Below, piece after piece: positions 52,278-61,928 of a stretch of 64,000 nucleotides of DNA. The position numbers were made by a program, and so were the translations under genes. The notes below the pieces were generated by a model that had not been told where the DNA came from, did no database searches, and worked only from the letters and a program-made list of their open reading frames with translations. This DNA is from Flavobacterium sp. MC2016-06 (GTDB taxonomy: Bacteria; Bacteroidota; Bacteroidia; Flavobacteriales; Flavobacteriaceae): the NCBI RefSeq assembly GCF_009711165.2, contig NZ_WMID02000008.1, positions 62,001 through 126,000 of the forward strand. The letters run 5' to 3'. Within the stretch, counting starts at the first letter, position 1; the number at the start of each line of letters is the position of its first letter.

Positions 52278-55022
52278 TTGAAATCGATACTTTTAAAATT
52301 ACTTTTCTTCTTTTTCATCGCTTCACAAATTCAAGCACAAGAATTACTTCCTTTCGTAGAAAATTATAACAAGTCAGATTATCAAGGCGATAATCAAATC
52401 TGGAATGTTGTGCAGGGAAATGATAATGCGATGTATTTTGCTAATAATCATTATTTATTACGTTATGACGGCGTAATATGGGAAAAATATACACTGCCTA
52501 ATAAAACAATCATTCGTTCAATTTTAATTGAAGGCGATAAAATCTATTCTGGTTCTTATAAAGAATTTGGGTATTGGTACAGAAAAGAAGGTAAAATGCA
52601 TTATGTATCTATTACCAAAAATCTTCGCTTGTTTGATGATAAAGACAATGAAGAAATATGGAAAATATTTAGATTTAATGGTTCACTTTATTTTCAATCC
52701 TTCAACGATGTTTTTATTTATGATGGAAAAACTATTAGTAAAATAAAATTTCCATTTCTAATTTCTTATTGCTTTTCTATTGATAAAAATCTTTATGTCG
52801 CTTCTGTTCAAGATGGTATTTTTAAGATGAATGGAAAACACATTGCAAATCCAAAAGGCTGGAATATTTTAAAAAATACGGTTGTTCATGCCATCGAAAA
52901 GTATGAAAATGACACCTACATTTTTACACAGAAAAAAGGCGTTTTTATTATCGAAAAAAATGGACTGAGAGCTTGGAATAATCCATTAAATGAAACTTTA
53001 AAATCGACCACTATAAATGTTGCCAAATTTATTAAAGGCAATAAACTCATTATTGGAACAGGAAACAAAGGTGTTTTTATTTTAGATCTAAAGTCGAACT
53101 CGTATAAAAATATTGATCGAGATAATGTTTTAATGAACAATTCGGTTTTGAGTATTGGTTTTGACAAAGAAGACGATTTATGGTTAGGTTTAGATAACGG
53201 AATTGCTCATGTTGAGGTCAATTCGCCAATTTCATTTTTTTATGACAACTCAGGAATATTAGGCTCTGTTTATTCTGTTGCAACAACTAATAAAGGATAT
53301 TTAATTGCTTCTAACCATGGTATTTTTGAGTTCAGTTCAGGCAAATTTAATATGATGCCCAATACACAAGGTCAAGGCTGGAATATTACTAAAATTGGCA
53401 GTAAATATATTATTGGTCATAATGACGGAACTTTCGCTTATGATAATGGCTCTTTATCCAAAATTAATGGCGTTAGCGGTGGTTGGAATTTATCTAAAAG
53501 CAGTATTAATGATACTTATTTTCAATCGACTTACAGCGGTATTTTAGTTTATAATGATTTATCAAATTTAGGACAATATAAGATTATTAAAGATCTCGCT
53601 AAACCCATTAAATATGTAGCTCAAAATAAGCAAAATGAAATTTGGGCGGCAGATAATTATCGCGGATTGTATCGTGTGATATTAGATAATGACTATAATA
53701 CCAAAAAAATAGAAAATGTAACGCAGCAGAGCAAAATCAAGAATGATTTTGGTATTAAAATTTTTGAATTTAGAAAAGAAATACTTTTTCTAATTAATAA
53801 TACTTGGTATACCTATAATTCGATTACAAACAAATTAGAGGAAAACGAATTATTTAATGCCAATTTTAAAAATGTTTCTGATGTTGTAGCCATAGACGAA
53901 GATCATTTTATGGTACTTCAAAATGGAATCTTGTATCATATTTATGCTACAGGAAATAAATTTGTATGGAACATTATTCAAGAGAAATATTATAAAGGAA
54001 AGTTGATTAATGAAAACCTAAGAATTTTCAAAAATGACAACCATTATCTTTTAAATTTAGACGATGGTTTTATTTCTCTTCAATTAAAATACGAAAACAA
54101 ACAACCCAAAGCATTAAGAGTAGAAGCCTTTAGTGACGATGTTTTAATAGAAAACGACTCGAAAATAAAATTTAATAAAGAGCTCAAAATAAATGTAATT
54201 TCAGGTATTTACGGAGCAAGTAAGCCTAATTTGTTTTACAAACTCAATAAAAGCAGAGACTTTGTTTCAATTTCTGATGGGATTATTCTACTTAACAATT
54301 TAAGCAGTGGTTATCATATCGTAGTTATTTACAAACATGATGGCGCTAGTTATGAAAAAGTAAATGAGTTCGATTTTAAAGTAGCACAGCCTTGGTATTT
54401 CTCATTTTGGATGATTTTACTTTATTTATTGGTAATAGGAGGTGTTTTATTCTTTTATTACAAATGGAATAAGTTTCGCTACACCCAAAAATTAAAGTTA
54501 CAGGCAGAAGAATTAAAACATCAAAGAGAAATCTTAGAAGTAGAATTAAAAGCTGAAAATGAATTAAACATTCAGGAATACGAAAAACACATTCTAGAAT
54601 TAGAATTACAAACCAAATCCTCTGAAGTTGCTGGGAAATCTTTATCAATTGCCAAGCAGAGTGAAATGATTGAGAACATTCAGAATATTTTAGATTCTGA
54701 AAAAGATTTTAATAAACTTAAAAGCGAAATCAAAAAAGCAATTAAGATTAATGAAGTTAATAAACACGAATGGGAAACTTTTGAAACCAATCTAAATCAA
54801 ATTCACAATGAGTTTATTATTAACCTCACAAAGAAGTTTCCAAACCTTACTCCAAAAGATATAAAACTGTGCGTTTATCTTAAAATGAACCTTTCTTCAA
54901 AGGAAATTGCACCTATGATGAACATCTCATTTAGAGGTGTAGAATTGCACAGATATCGCCTCAGAAAGAAATTAAACCTCACACAAGACGAAAACCTGTC
55001 AAAATTTTTATTAACTGTGTAA
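52278..55022 (+). CDS. One-component PUL regulator: periplasmic propeller, membrane helix, LuxR-type HTH
   Basis: A large fusion that senses outside the membrane and binds DNA inside. Starting at TTG 52278 (914 residues) gives the signal peptide MKSILLKLLFFFFIASQIQA; the frame is open to 52245, but a full -7 box TACCTTTG (52252-52259) lies in between, so a start upstream of it cannot be used. Residues about 25-690 are propeller/Y_Y_Y-type repeats, followed by a membrane helix (about 700-722), a Glu/Lys-rich coiled coil and a C-terminal HTH (NLTPKDIKLCVYLKMNLSSK ... MNISFRGVELHRYRLRKKL). No kinase. It lies directly upstream of susC and probably controls it. Confidence 0.88.
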   Translation: MKSILLKLLFFFFIASQIQAQELLPFVENYNKSDYQGDNQIWNVVQGNDNAMYFANNHYLLRYDGVIWEKYTLPNKTIIRSILIEGDKIYSGSYKEFGYWYRKEGKMHYVSITKNLRLFDDKDNEEIWKIFRFNGSLYFQSFNDVFIYDGKTISKIKFPFLISYCFSIDKNLYVASVQDGIFKMNGKHIANPKGWNILKNTVVHAIEKYENDTYIFTQKKGVFIIEKNGLRAWNNPLNETLKSTTINVAKFIKGNKLIIGTGNKGVFILDLKSNSYKNIDRDNVLMNNSVLSIGFDKEDDLWLGLDNGIAHVEVNSPISFFYDNSGILGSVYSVATTNKGYLIASNHGIFEFSSGKFNMMPNTQGQGWNITKIGSKYIIGHNDGTFAYDNGSLSKINGVSGGWNLSKSSINDTYFQSTYSGILVYNDLSNLGQYKIIKDLAKPIKYVAQNKQNEIWAADNYRGLYRVILDNDYNTKKIENVTQQSKIKNDFGIKIFEFRKEILFLINNTWYTYNSITNKLEENELFNANFKNVSDVVAIDEDHFMVLQNGILYHIYATGNKFVWNIIQEKYYKGKLINENLRIFKNDNHYLLNLDDGFISLQLKYENKQPKALRVEAFSDDVLIENDSKIKFNKELKINVISGIYGASKPNLFYKLNKSRDFVSISDGIILLNNLSSGYHIVVIYKHDGASYEKVNEFDFKVAQPWYFSFWMILLYLLVIGGVLFFYYKWNKFRYTQKLKLQAEELKHQREILEVELKAENELNIQEYEKHILELELQTKSSEVAGKSLSIAKQSEMIENIQNILDSEKDFNKLKSEIKKAIKINEVNKHEWETFETNLNQIHNEFIINLTKKFPNLTPKDIKLCVYLKMNLSSKEIAPMMNISFRGVELHRYRLRKKLNLTQDENLSKFLLTV

Positions 55023-55058
55023 GATTCGTATGTGTTTTTTAAAGATATTATATTTTTA

Positions 55059-55223
55059 CACATCATTTTTTACATAATTACAATACATCATTACTACATC
55101 ATAACGTTATGTTAATGAAAAATATTAAGCTATTATTATGTTGATTAATAGCTTATTAATAAAGTATTTTGATGTAGTGATGTAGCTATGTAGTAGTGGT
55201 ATTTGATGTACTACAACGTTGTA
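55059..55223 (+). promoter_or_regulatory. susC upstream operator array (TACATCA/TGATGTA)
   Basis: TACATCA at 55084-55090 and 55095-55101; TGATGTA at 55170-55176, 55178-55184 and 55204-55210; a variant CACATCA at 55059-55065. Each cluster adjoins an AACGTT palindrome (ATAACGTTAT, 55101-55110; TACAACGTTGTA, 55212-55223). Between them is a TAAGCTATTA/TAATAGCTTA inverted repeat (55126-55155). The 7/8 -7 element TTAATTTG is at 55229-55236. Likely binding sites of the upstream regulator; inferred. Confidence 0.5.
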
Positions 55224-55266
55224 ATTGTTTAATTTGGCTCTACTAACTTAAACGATTACGAACTGT

Positions 55267-58200
55267 ATGAAAAATTTTATTTTTAGCTTTTTAGCGCTCT
55301 TACTGCTTCCAGCATATATGTCTGGGCAGTCAATAAAAGGAAAAGTATTAGATAGCAGCGGAATGGGAGTTCCCGGAGCTGTTATTAGTGCTCCAGAATC
55401 TAGAACTTCTGCCGATGCTGATTTTGATGGTAACTTTACTATTACTGCAAAGGTTGGAGAAACTCTAAAGATTACAATGTTGGGTTTTGATGCTGTTACA
55501 GTAACAGCAACTGCGGCACCAATGACGGTTACATTAAAAGAAGCGGGTGATACTGCTTTAAAAGAAGTAGTAGTAATTGGTTACGGTACGAGAAAGAAAA
55601 TCGACAATACATCTGCAATTACTTCATTAAAAGCTGAAGATGTTACCAAAACAAAAGTAATGAATGCTTCTCAAGCCATTCAAGGTAAAGCGGCAGGTGT
55701 TCAGGTCATTGCATCTGATGCTCCAGGAAGTACACCTTCTGTTGTAATTAGAGGTTTAGGTACTGCATTAGGAGGAAGGAATCCTCTATATATTGTAGAC
55801 GGTATGCCAACAGAAAACATCAATAATATCAATACTAATGATATTACGTCTTACGAAATTTTAAAAGATGCTTCATCTTTAGCAATTTACGGAACTAGAG
55901 CTGCAAACGGGGTTATTATCATTACTACTAAAAAAGGTAAAGGTGATAAAGTAACTGTAGAAGTAGAAAGTTTTGGTGGTTTCAGAAAACAACTTAAAAA
56001 GGTTGATATGGCAAACAGCAGTCAATATGTTGCTTACACAAATGCAGCTTTAGGGACTAATACATTTGCTGCAAATCAGCCGGTAAGTACAAATTGGCTT
56101 GATCAAATTACAAGAACAGGTTCTTATACTCAAAATAATATTTCGATTTCTGGAGCTTCAGAAAATGTTAAATATTTCTTTAGTGCTGGTAATTACGAAG
56201 AGAAAGCAATTCTAAATGGCTTAAATTACAGCCGTACAAATTTTAGAAATAATAATGAATACAAAATTTCTAAAAAAGTTACTTTAAATCAGAACTTCAG
56301 CTTCACTTCAGCTAATTCTGCTCCACAACCATTAAGTGCTTTTACAAACGCTTACAAACAATCTCCAATTGTTCCTGTACATTTTTCAACTGGTCAATAC
56401 GGAGTGCCTTTTGTAGATGCTAACGGAGTTGCAAATACAAGTGGATCAGCATTTAATAATGTTGGAAATCCAGTTTCTCAATTGGATTTTTATGATGAAC
56501 AGCAAAGAAGTGTAACACTTCAAGGAGGTTTAAAATTAGACTATGAAATAATTAACGGTTTAAAATTTACTTCACAATTTAATGGTGAGTATTATACTTG
56601 GAAACAATATAATTATGAAGATACTAAGAATATTTGGTTAGCTGCCGATCCTACTCGTGTTGCTGCTAATTACCCTGCAACTTCAAATACTAATTTATTG
56701 ACAAAAGGTAGAGAGCAATATTTTAACTGGAACTTATCTAACTATTTCACTTACAACAAAGTTTTTGCAAGTATTCATGATGTTGAGGTAACTGCAGGTA
56801 TGGAGGTTTCTGTAAAAGGACCAAGAGAAAATATTAGTATCGTTAGAAAAAATGTAAATCCAAATTCTAATTATTGGGCTTTATACAATGCTACAGATGG
56901 AAAAGGTGTAGATTATGCAGGAAATGTAGTAAATCTATATGATGTCGTATATAACGAAAGTAGATTAGCTTCTTATTTTGGTCGTTTCCAATATAAATTA
57001 ATGGATAGATACTTATTGACAGGTACGGTTAGACGTGACGGATCTTCAAACTTTGCTAAAGATTATCGTTGGGGAACTTTCCCATCATTTGGTATCGGTT
57101 GGATCATGACGAAAGAAAGTTTCTTATCTGATATTAAAGGTATTGATTTAATTAAATTAAGAGGAAGCTGGGGTAAATTAGGTAATCAAAATGTACCACT
57201 TAATAATCAATCTTATAATTCTGGATTAAACAGTTATTTAGGAGGTTCAATTCTTTATGAAGGAACTACAATTTCATCTCAAATTGATCCAAGTTTATCT
57301 TGGGAAATTACAGAAGAAAGTTCTGCAGGTGTTGATTTCGAATTCTTAAACAGCAGATTAAAAGGATCTTTTGATGTATACGATAAAAATACAAGCAACG
57401 TAATTTTAAATACAAAACCTTATGTAACTTCTGGAATTACGTTAGCAAGTCCTGCTCACGTTGGAGAAGTTTCTAACAAAGGTTATGAAATTGCTTTACG
57501 TTGGGATGATAAAATTTCTGATAATTTAAGTTACTGGGTTGGAGGAAACTTCTCTCACAACAAAAATGAACTTGCCAGCTTAAAAGATTTAGAGATTTCA
57601 CCAATTATTGGAGGAAATTTAGGGAATGGACAAAACACTAAAATTTTAGATAAAACTTCTGTAGGTCAGCCATTAGGTAGTTTTTACCTATATGATTATG
57701 CTGGTATAGATCCAGCAAATGGAAAAATGTTATACTACAATGCTGCTGGAGCAAAAGTTACTCAAGATGCATTAGACTTAACTAAAGACAGAAAATATGC
57801 AGGTTCTATTTTACCTAAGGCAAACTACGGAGTAACATTAGGATTAAACTACAAAAACATTGATTTCTCTGTTGATGGTTATGGAACGGGAGGCGCAAAA
57901 GTGTACAATGGTAAAAAAGCACAACGTTTTTCTGGAGAAAATGTAGAAGCATCACTTGCTACTGATTTCTGGACTCCAACGAATACTACAGCATCTAATC
58001 CTGCACCATTTAATCAAGTACCAGTTGCTTCAACTTATTACTTAGAATCTGGAGATTTCTTTAGAATTAACAACATTACTTTAGGATATAAACTTCCTTT
58101 AAATGATACAAGCTTTGTTAACTACTGTAGAATTTATGTAAATGCGATTAATCCATTTATTACTCAAAAATTCTCAGGTTTCTCTCCTGAATTAAACGGA

Positions 58201-58290
58201 GATGGTAATCCTTACGGAACTCAAGGTATTGAGCTAGATGCTTATCCTACTTTAAGATCATTCGTTTTTGGTGCTAATTTAAAATTTTAA
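55267..58290 (+). CDS. SusC/RagA-type TonB-dependent outer membrane transporter
   Basis: Imports oligosaccharides across the outer membrane with energy from TonB. The 1007-residue protein has a signal peptide (about 1-20), a carboxypeptidase-regulatory-like domain (about 22-92), the TonB-box-like EVVVIGYGT at about 101-109, a plug domain (PSVVIRGLGTALGGRNPLYI ... VDGMP) and a C-terminal barrel ending in FVFGANLKF. SusD follows after 4 bp, forming the usual pair. It is regulated, by inference, by the upstream HTH sensor. Confidence 0.95.
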   Translation: MKNFIFSFLALLLLPAYMSGQSIKGKVLDSSGMGVPGAVISAPESRTSADADFDGNFTITAKVGETLKITMLGFDAVTVTATAAPMTVTLKEAGDTALKEVVVIGYGTRKKIDNTSAITSLKAEDVTKTKVMNASQAIQGKAAGVQVIASDAPGSTPSVVIRGLGTALGGRNPLYIVDGMPTENINNINTNDITSYEILKDASSLAIYGTRAANGVIIITTKKGKGDKVTVEVESFGGFRKQLKKVDMANSSQYVAYTNAALGTNTFAANQPVSTNWLDQITRTGSYTQNNISISGASENVKYFFSAGNYEEKAILNGLNYSRTNFRNNNEYKISKKVTLNQNFSFTSANSAPQPLSAFTNAYKQSPIVPVHFSTGQYGVPFVDANGVANTSGSAFNNVGNPVSQLDFYDEQQRSVTLQGGLKLDYEIINGLKFTSQFNGEYYTWKQYNYEDTKNIWLAADPTRVAANYPATSNTNLLTKGREQYFNWNLSNYFTYNKVFASIHDVEVTAGMEVSVKGPRENISIVRKNVNPNSNYWALYNATDGKGVDYAGNVVNLYDVVYNESRLASYFGRFQYKLMDRYLLTGTVRRDGSSNFAKDYRWGTFPSFGIGWIMTKESFLSDIKGIDLIKLRGSWGKLGNQNVPLNNQSYNSGLNSYLGGSILYEGTTISSQIDPSLSWEITEESSAGVDFEFLNSRLKGSFDVYDKNTSNVILNTKPYVTSGITLASPAHVGEVSNKGYEIALRWDDKISDNLSYWVGGNFSHNKNELASLKDLEISPIIGGNLGNGQNTKILDKTSVGQPLGSFYLYDYAGIDPANGKMLYYNAAGAKVTQDALDLTKDRKYAGSILPKANYGVTLGLNYKNIDFSVDGYGTGGAKVYNGKKAQRFSGENVEASLATDFWTPTNTTASNPAPFNQVPVASTYYLESGDFFRINNITLGYKLPLNDTSFVNYCRIYVNAINPFITQKFSGFSPELNGDGNPYGTQGIELDAYPTLRSFVFGANLKF

Positions 58291-58294
58291 TATT

Positions 58295-59749
58295 ATGAAA
58301 AAGATATATATATCAATGTTTGTACTATCGGCATTCTTTTTTACTGGATGTGCAGACGACTTTTTAGATGTTGATCAAACTCAGTCTATTTCTACAGACG
58401 ATATTGAGTTATTCAACAATGATGCTGGTGCAGCAACATTTGTAACGTCTATTTACAGTAAATTTTTAGAATGGGACATGAGCTCATTTGGCTGGATCGG
58501 ATTGGCAAGTATTACTTCAGATGATGCAGATAAAGGTTCTTCTCCAGGAGATACAGGTACAGATAAAGATGTTTTGGATGCGTTGACTTATAATTCATCA
58601 AATCCTTCTGCTGAGAGTACTTTTACTGCTCAATATGATGGAATTAATAGATGTAACCAAGCATTAAACATCCTTCCAAAATTAGACAAAGCAGATTCTG
58701 CTTTGAGAGAGAGATTAATGGGAGAAGCTAAATTTTTAAGAGCTTACATGTACTTTACTTTAGTAAAATGCTACGGAGGTGTTCCAATTGTTGATCACTT
58801 ACCAAATCCTTCATCTATTGAAGATAAAAACATGTTGCTTACACGTAAAACGGCAGCTGAAACTTATGCTTTTATAGAGAAAGATTTAAACGAAGCAATT
58901 GCAGTTTTACCAGTTAAAGCAGCTTATTCAGATGATGAGAAAGCTAGAGCTTCAAAAGGCGCAGCTTATGCATTATTAGCAAAGGTTAATTTGTATCAAA
59001 AAAATTGGCAGAAAGTTGTTGACAACTGTAATTTGGTTACAGGATATGCTATTGCTCCAAGTTATGCTGACATGTTTAGAACAACCGGAGAAAATGGTGT
59101 TGAATCTATTTTTGAAATTAACGGAGTTGGTTCAGTACCAATTAAAGGAATTCAAGGTTACTCAAATACTCAAGGTGCTCGTGGTACCGGAGGATGGGGA
59201 TGGGGATTCAATGTTCCATCACAAAGTTTATTAAATGCTTATGAAGCTGGAGATGTTAGAAAAGATGCAACTATTATTTTTAGAGGTACAACTTTATATG
59301 ATGGTAGAGTAATTCCTGCAACAGTAGAAAACCCGATGTATAATCTTAAAGCTTATTCTTCATTATACACAGATGCTTGGGAAACAGATGCAAACATCAT
59401 CTGCCTAAGATTTGGAGAAGTAGTATTGATGAAAGCAGAAGCATTAAACGAATTAGGGCAAACTTCTGAAGCTATTCCATTATTAAATCAAATCAGACAC
59501 AGAGCAGGATTAGGTGATACTTCAGCAGCTTCTCAAGCTGATGTAAGAACTGCAATTTGGAAAGAAAGAAGAGTTGAACTTGCTTTTGAATTTGATAGAT
59601 TCTTTGATTTAGTTCGTACAGGTCAGGCTAAAGCAGCTTTTGCAGCTGATGGTAAAACTTTTACAGAAGGTAAAAATGAATTATTCCCAATACCGGCATC
59701 ATTCATCTTGCAAGCCAATGGTTTAACAGCACAAAACCCTGGTTACTAA
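58295..59749 (+). CDS. SusD/RagB-type nutrient-binding lipoprotein
   Basis: Surface lipoprotein that captures glycan and caps SusC. The 484-residue protein has a lipoprotein signal (Cys19) followed by ADDFLD, an acidic surface-export signal. SusD hallmarks: the LRAYMYFTLVKCYGGVPIVD segment, TPR-like helices, the RxAxLGDT-like RHRAGLGDT and the WKERRVELAFEFDRFFDLVR block. It is translated right after susC. Confidence 0.95.
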   Translation: MKKIYISMFVLSAFFFTGCADDFLDVDQTQSISTDDIELFNNDAGAATFVTSIYSKFLEWDMSSFGWIGLASITSDDADKGSSPGDTGTDKDVLDALTYNSSNPSAESTFTAQYDGINRCNQALNILPKLDKADSALRERLMGEAKFLRAYMYFTLVKCYGGVPIVDHLPNPSSIEDKNMLLTRKTAAETYAFIEKDLNEAIAVLPVKAAYSDDEKARASKGAAYALLAKVNLYQKNWQKVVDNCNLVTGYAIAPSYADMFRTTGENGVESIFEINGVGSVPIKGIQGYSNTQGARGTGGWGWGFNVPSQSLLNAYEAGDVRKDATIIFRGTTLYDGRVIPATVENPMYNLKAYSSLYTDAWETDANIICLRFGEVVLMKAEALNELGQTSEAIPLLNQIRHRAGLGDTSAASQADVRTAIWKERRVELAFEFDRFFDLVRTGQAKAAFAADGKTFTEGKNELFPIPASFILQANGLTAQNPGY

Positions 59750-59759
59750 TTAAAATACC

Positions 59760-59796
59760 AAAATCACTTCCTTCAAAATATGAAGGAAGTGATTTT
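59760..59796 (+). promoter_or_regulatory. Perfect 16-bp hairpin between susD and GH144
   Basis: AAAATCACTTCCTTCA (59760-59775) pairs fully with 59781-59796 around AAATA. No T-run longer than four bases follows, so it is more likely a 3'-end protector or attenuator that lets susCD RNA outnumber the enzyme RNA. Confidence 0.8.
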
Positions 59797-59823
59797 ATTA
59801 TAAAATCATAATACAATTTAGAA

Positions 59824-61194
59824 ATGATTAGATCTTCACTTATACTTTTGTCATTTGCTTTTTTTAGTTGTGGCTCAAATGCTGAAAAACAAAAAGAAAA
59901 CAATACAACAACTGTTGCAGAAAAACTATCAGACGAACAGCTTTTAGATGTTGTTCAAAAAGAAACTTTCAAATATTTTTGGGATTATGCTGAACCAAAT
60001 TCTGGATTAGCAAGAGAACGTTACCATTCAGATGGAGTTTATCCTGATAATGATGCTCATATTGTAACAACAGGAGGATCAGGTTTTGGATTAATGGCTA
60101 TCGTTTCTGGTATGTCAAGAGGTTATGTTACAAAAGAAGAAGGAGTAAAAAGATTAGATAAAATTGCTGATTTTCTTGCTAAAGCAGATCGTTTTCATGG
60201 AGCTTGGTCACATTGGATTGATGGAAATACCGGAAAAGTAAAACCATTTGGAACTAAAGATAATGGAGGAGACTTAGTCGAAACATCATTTTTAATTTCA
60301 GGAATAATTACCGTTCGTGAGTATTTAAAAACCGGTTCTGAAAAAGAAAAAGCAGTAGCTCAAAAATACGATGCACTTTGGAAAGGTGTAGAATGGCAAT
60401 GGTTTACTAATAATAAAAATGTACTGTATTGGCACTGGTCGCCAACATACGATTGGCAGATGAATTTTCCGCTTGAAGGATATAACGAATGCTTGATTAC
60501 TTATATCATGGCAGCTTCTTCACCAACGCATGCAATTGATGCGAAAGTGTATCATGAAGGCTGGGCGAGAAGCGGTGGAATCGTTTCTTCTAATACCAAA
60601 TATAATATTCCACTGATTTTAAAACATAATGGAGCTGCAGAATTTGGCGGACCACTATTCTGGGCACATTATTCTTATGTCGGACTAGACCCAAATCAAT
60701 TGAGCGATAAATACGCTAACTATTGGGATTTGAATGTAAATCAAGTAAAAATTGATTATCAATATTGTCTTGAAAACCCTAAAAAATTCAAAAATTACGG
60801 AGCAGATTATTGGGGATTAACCGCATCATATTCTAGAAACCCTGATGGTTCTGTAGGTTACGATGCACATATGCCAAGTAATGACAGAGGTGTAATATCT
60901 CCAACAGGAGCAATAAGTTCTATTGTTTATACGCCAAAAGAATCGATGGCTGTAATTCGTAATTTATATGAAAACCATTATAAAGAAACTTGGGGAAATG
61001 CAGGATTTTATGATGCAGTTGACTTAGGAAATAACTGGACAGCAAAAAGATATTTAGCTATAGATCAAGGACCAGAAGTAGTAATGCTAGAAAATTACCG
61101 ATCAGGTTTATTATGGAAATTGTTTATGAATGCTCCAGAAGTAAAACAAGGTTTAACAAAACTTGGATTTAAATCAGGTAAATACGGATTATAA
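59824..61194 (+). CDS. GH144-type endo-beta-1,2-glucanase candidate
   Basis: 456 residues of the glucoamylase-like (alpha/alpha)6 barrel family. An N-terminal lipoprotein signal (FFSC, Cys16) anchors it outside the cytoplasm. The acidic triad of the characterised Chitinophaga GH144 enzyme (as I recall it, D139, E142 and E211) maps with one constant offset of 11 onto Asp150 and Glu153 (GGDLVETSF) and Glu222 (EGYNEC). Other family marks: FSHxG-like FHGAWSHWIDG and PLFWAHYSYVGLDP. It would cut beta-1,2-glucan into short sophoro-oligosaccharides. Its neighbour GH3 supports this. Substrate remains a prediction. Confidence 0.8.
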   Translation: MIRSSLILLSFAFFSCGSNAEKQKENNTTTVAEKLSDEQLLDVVQKETFKYFWDYAEPNSGLARERYHSDGVYPDNDAHIVTTGGSGFGLMAIVSGMSRGYVTKEEGVKRLDKIADFLAKADRFHGAWSHWIDGNTGKVKPFGTKDNGGDLVETSFLISGIITVREYLKTGSEKEKAVAQKYDALWKGVEWQWFTNNKNVLYWHWSPTYDWQMNFPLEGYNECLITYIMAASSPTHAIDAKVYHEGWARSGGIVSSNTKYNIPLILKHNGAAEFGGPLFWAHYSYVGLDPNQLSDKYANYWDLNVNQVKIDYQYCLENPKKFKNYGADYWGLTASYSRNPDGSVGYDAHMPSNDRGVISPTGAISSIVYTPKESMAVIRNLYENHYKETWGNAGFYDAVDLGNNWTAKRYLAIDQGPEVVMLENYRSGLLWKLFMNAPEVKQGLTKLGFKSGKYGL

Positions 61195-61204
61195 TATTCA
61201 TTAA

Positions 61205-61918
61205 ATGAAATATAAAATAGCACTATTAATAGTATTGTTTTCTGCATTTGGTTTTGCGCAAAGCGAAACTACTGGAAAAATAAAAACGGTAATTGTAAGC
61301 AAATTCGAACTTGGTTATGCGTTGCATAAACCGGCTAATACAAAAGATAAAAAGCCATTAATAGTTTTTATTTCAGGAGATGGAGAAAAAGGAACAGACA
61401 TTGAAAAAGTAAAAATCAATGGTCCTTTAAAATATCTAAAGACACATGCATTAGATGCTTACGTTCTAGCACCGCAATGTAAAGAAGATGAAAATTGGGA
61501 TATAGAATCGATTTACGAATTGATTTTAAAAATCAAAAAAGAGAACAACATAGATTCTAATAGAATCTATGTAACAGGGTTAAGTTCTGGAGGCTGGGCA
61601 GCTTGGAATTTAGCGCTTTCATACCCAGATATGTTTGCAGCAATTGTGCCTATTTCTGGCTTTGTCGATTTGATTCAGTTAGAACAAGCTTGTAAAATAG
61701 CCAATATTCCAACTAGAATTTATCACGGATTATTAGACGATGTTGTAAAGGTTGATTATGCCGCTACCATTTACAAAGAATTAAAAAAATGCAATGCCAA
61801 AGATGTTCAACTGACCATTTTTGATGATGCTGGTCACGACAGCTGGACAAGAGTTTACGACAATCAGGCGATTTATGACTGGATGTTTAAACAAGTAAAA
61901 ACGAATACGAACAAATAA
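61205..61918 (+). CDS. Secreted alpha/beta hydrolase (esterase/dienelactone-hydrolase-like)
   Basis: 237 residues with a signal peptide (about 1-19, GFAQ). Triad candidates are Ser127 in TGLSSGGW, Asp179 in HGLLDD and His211 in DAGHDSW. Resembles the small esterases found inside beta-glucan PULs, so it may remove an acyl group (succinyl or phosphoglycerol are known on natural cyclic beta-1,2-glucans; this link is speculative). Ten bp on either side of neighbouring genes, so clearly one operon with GH144 and GH3. Confidence 0.85.
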   Translation: MKYKIALLIVLFSAFGFAQSETTGKIKTVIVSKFELGYALHKPANTKDKKPLIVFISGDGEKGTDIEKVKINGPLKYLKTHALDAYVLAPQCKEDENWDIESIYELILKIKKENNIDSNRIYVTGLSSGGWAAWNLALSYPDMFAAIVPISGFVDLIQLEQACKIANIPTRIYHGLLDDVVKVDYAATIYKELKKCNAKDVQLTIFDDAGHDSWTRVYDNQAIYDWMFKQVKTNTNK

Positions 61919-61928
61919 ATAAAATAGA

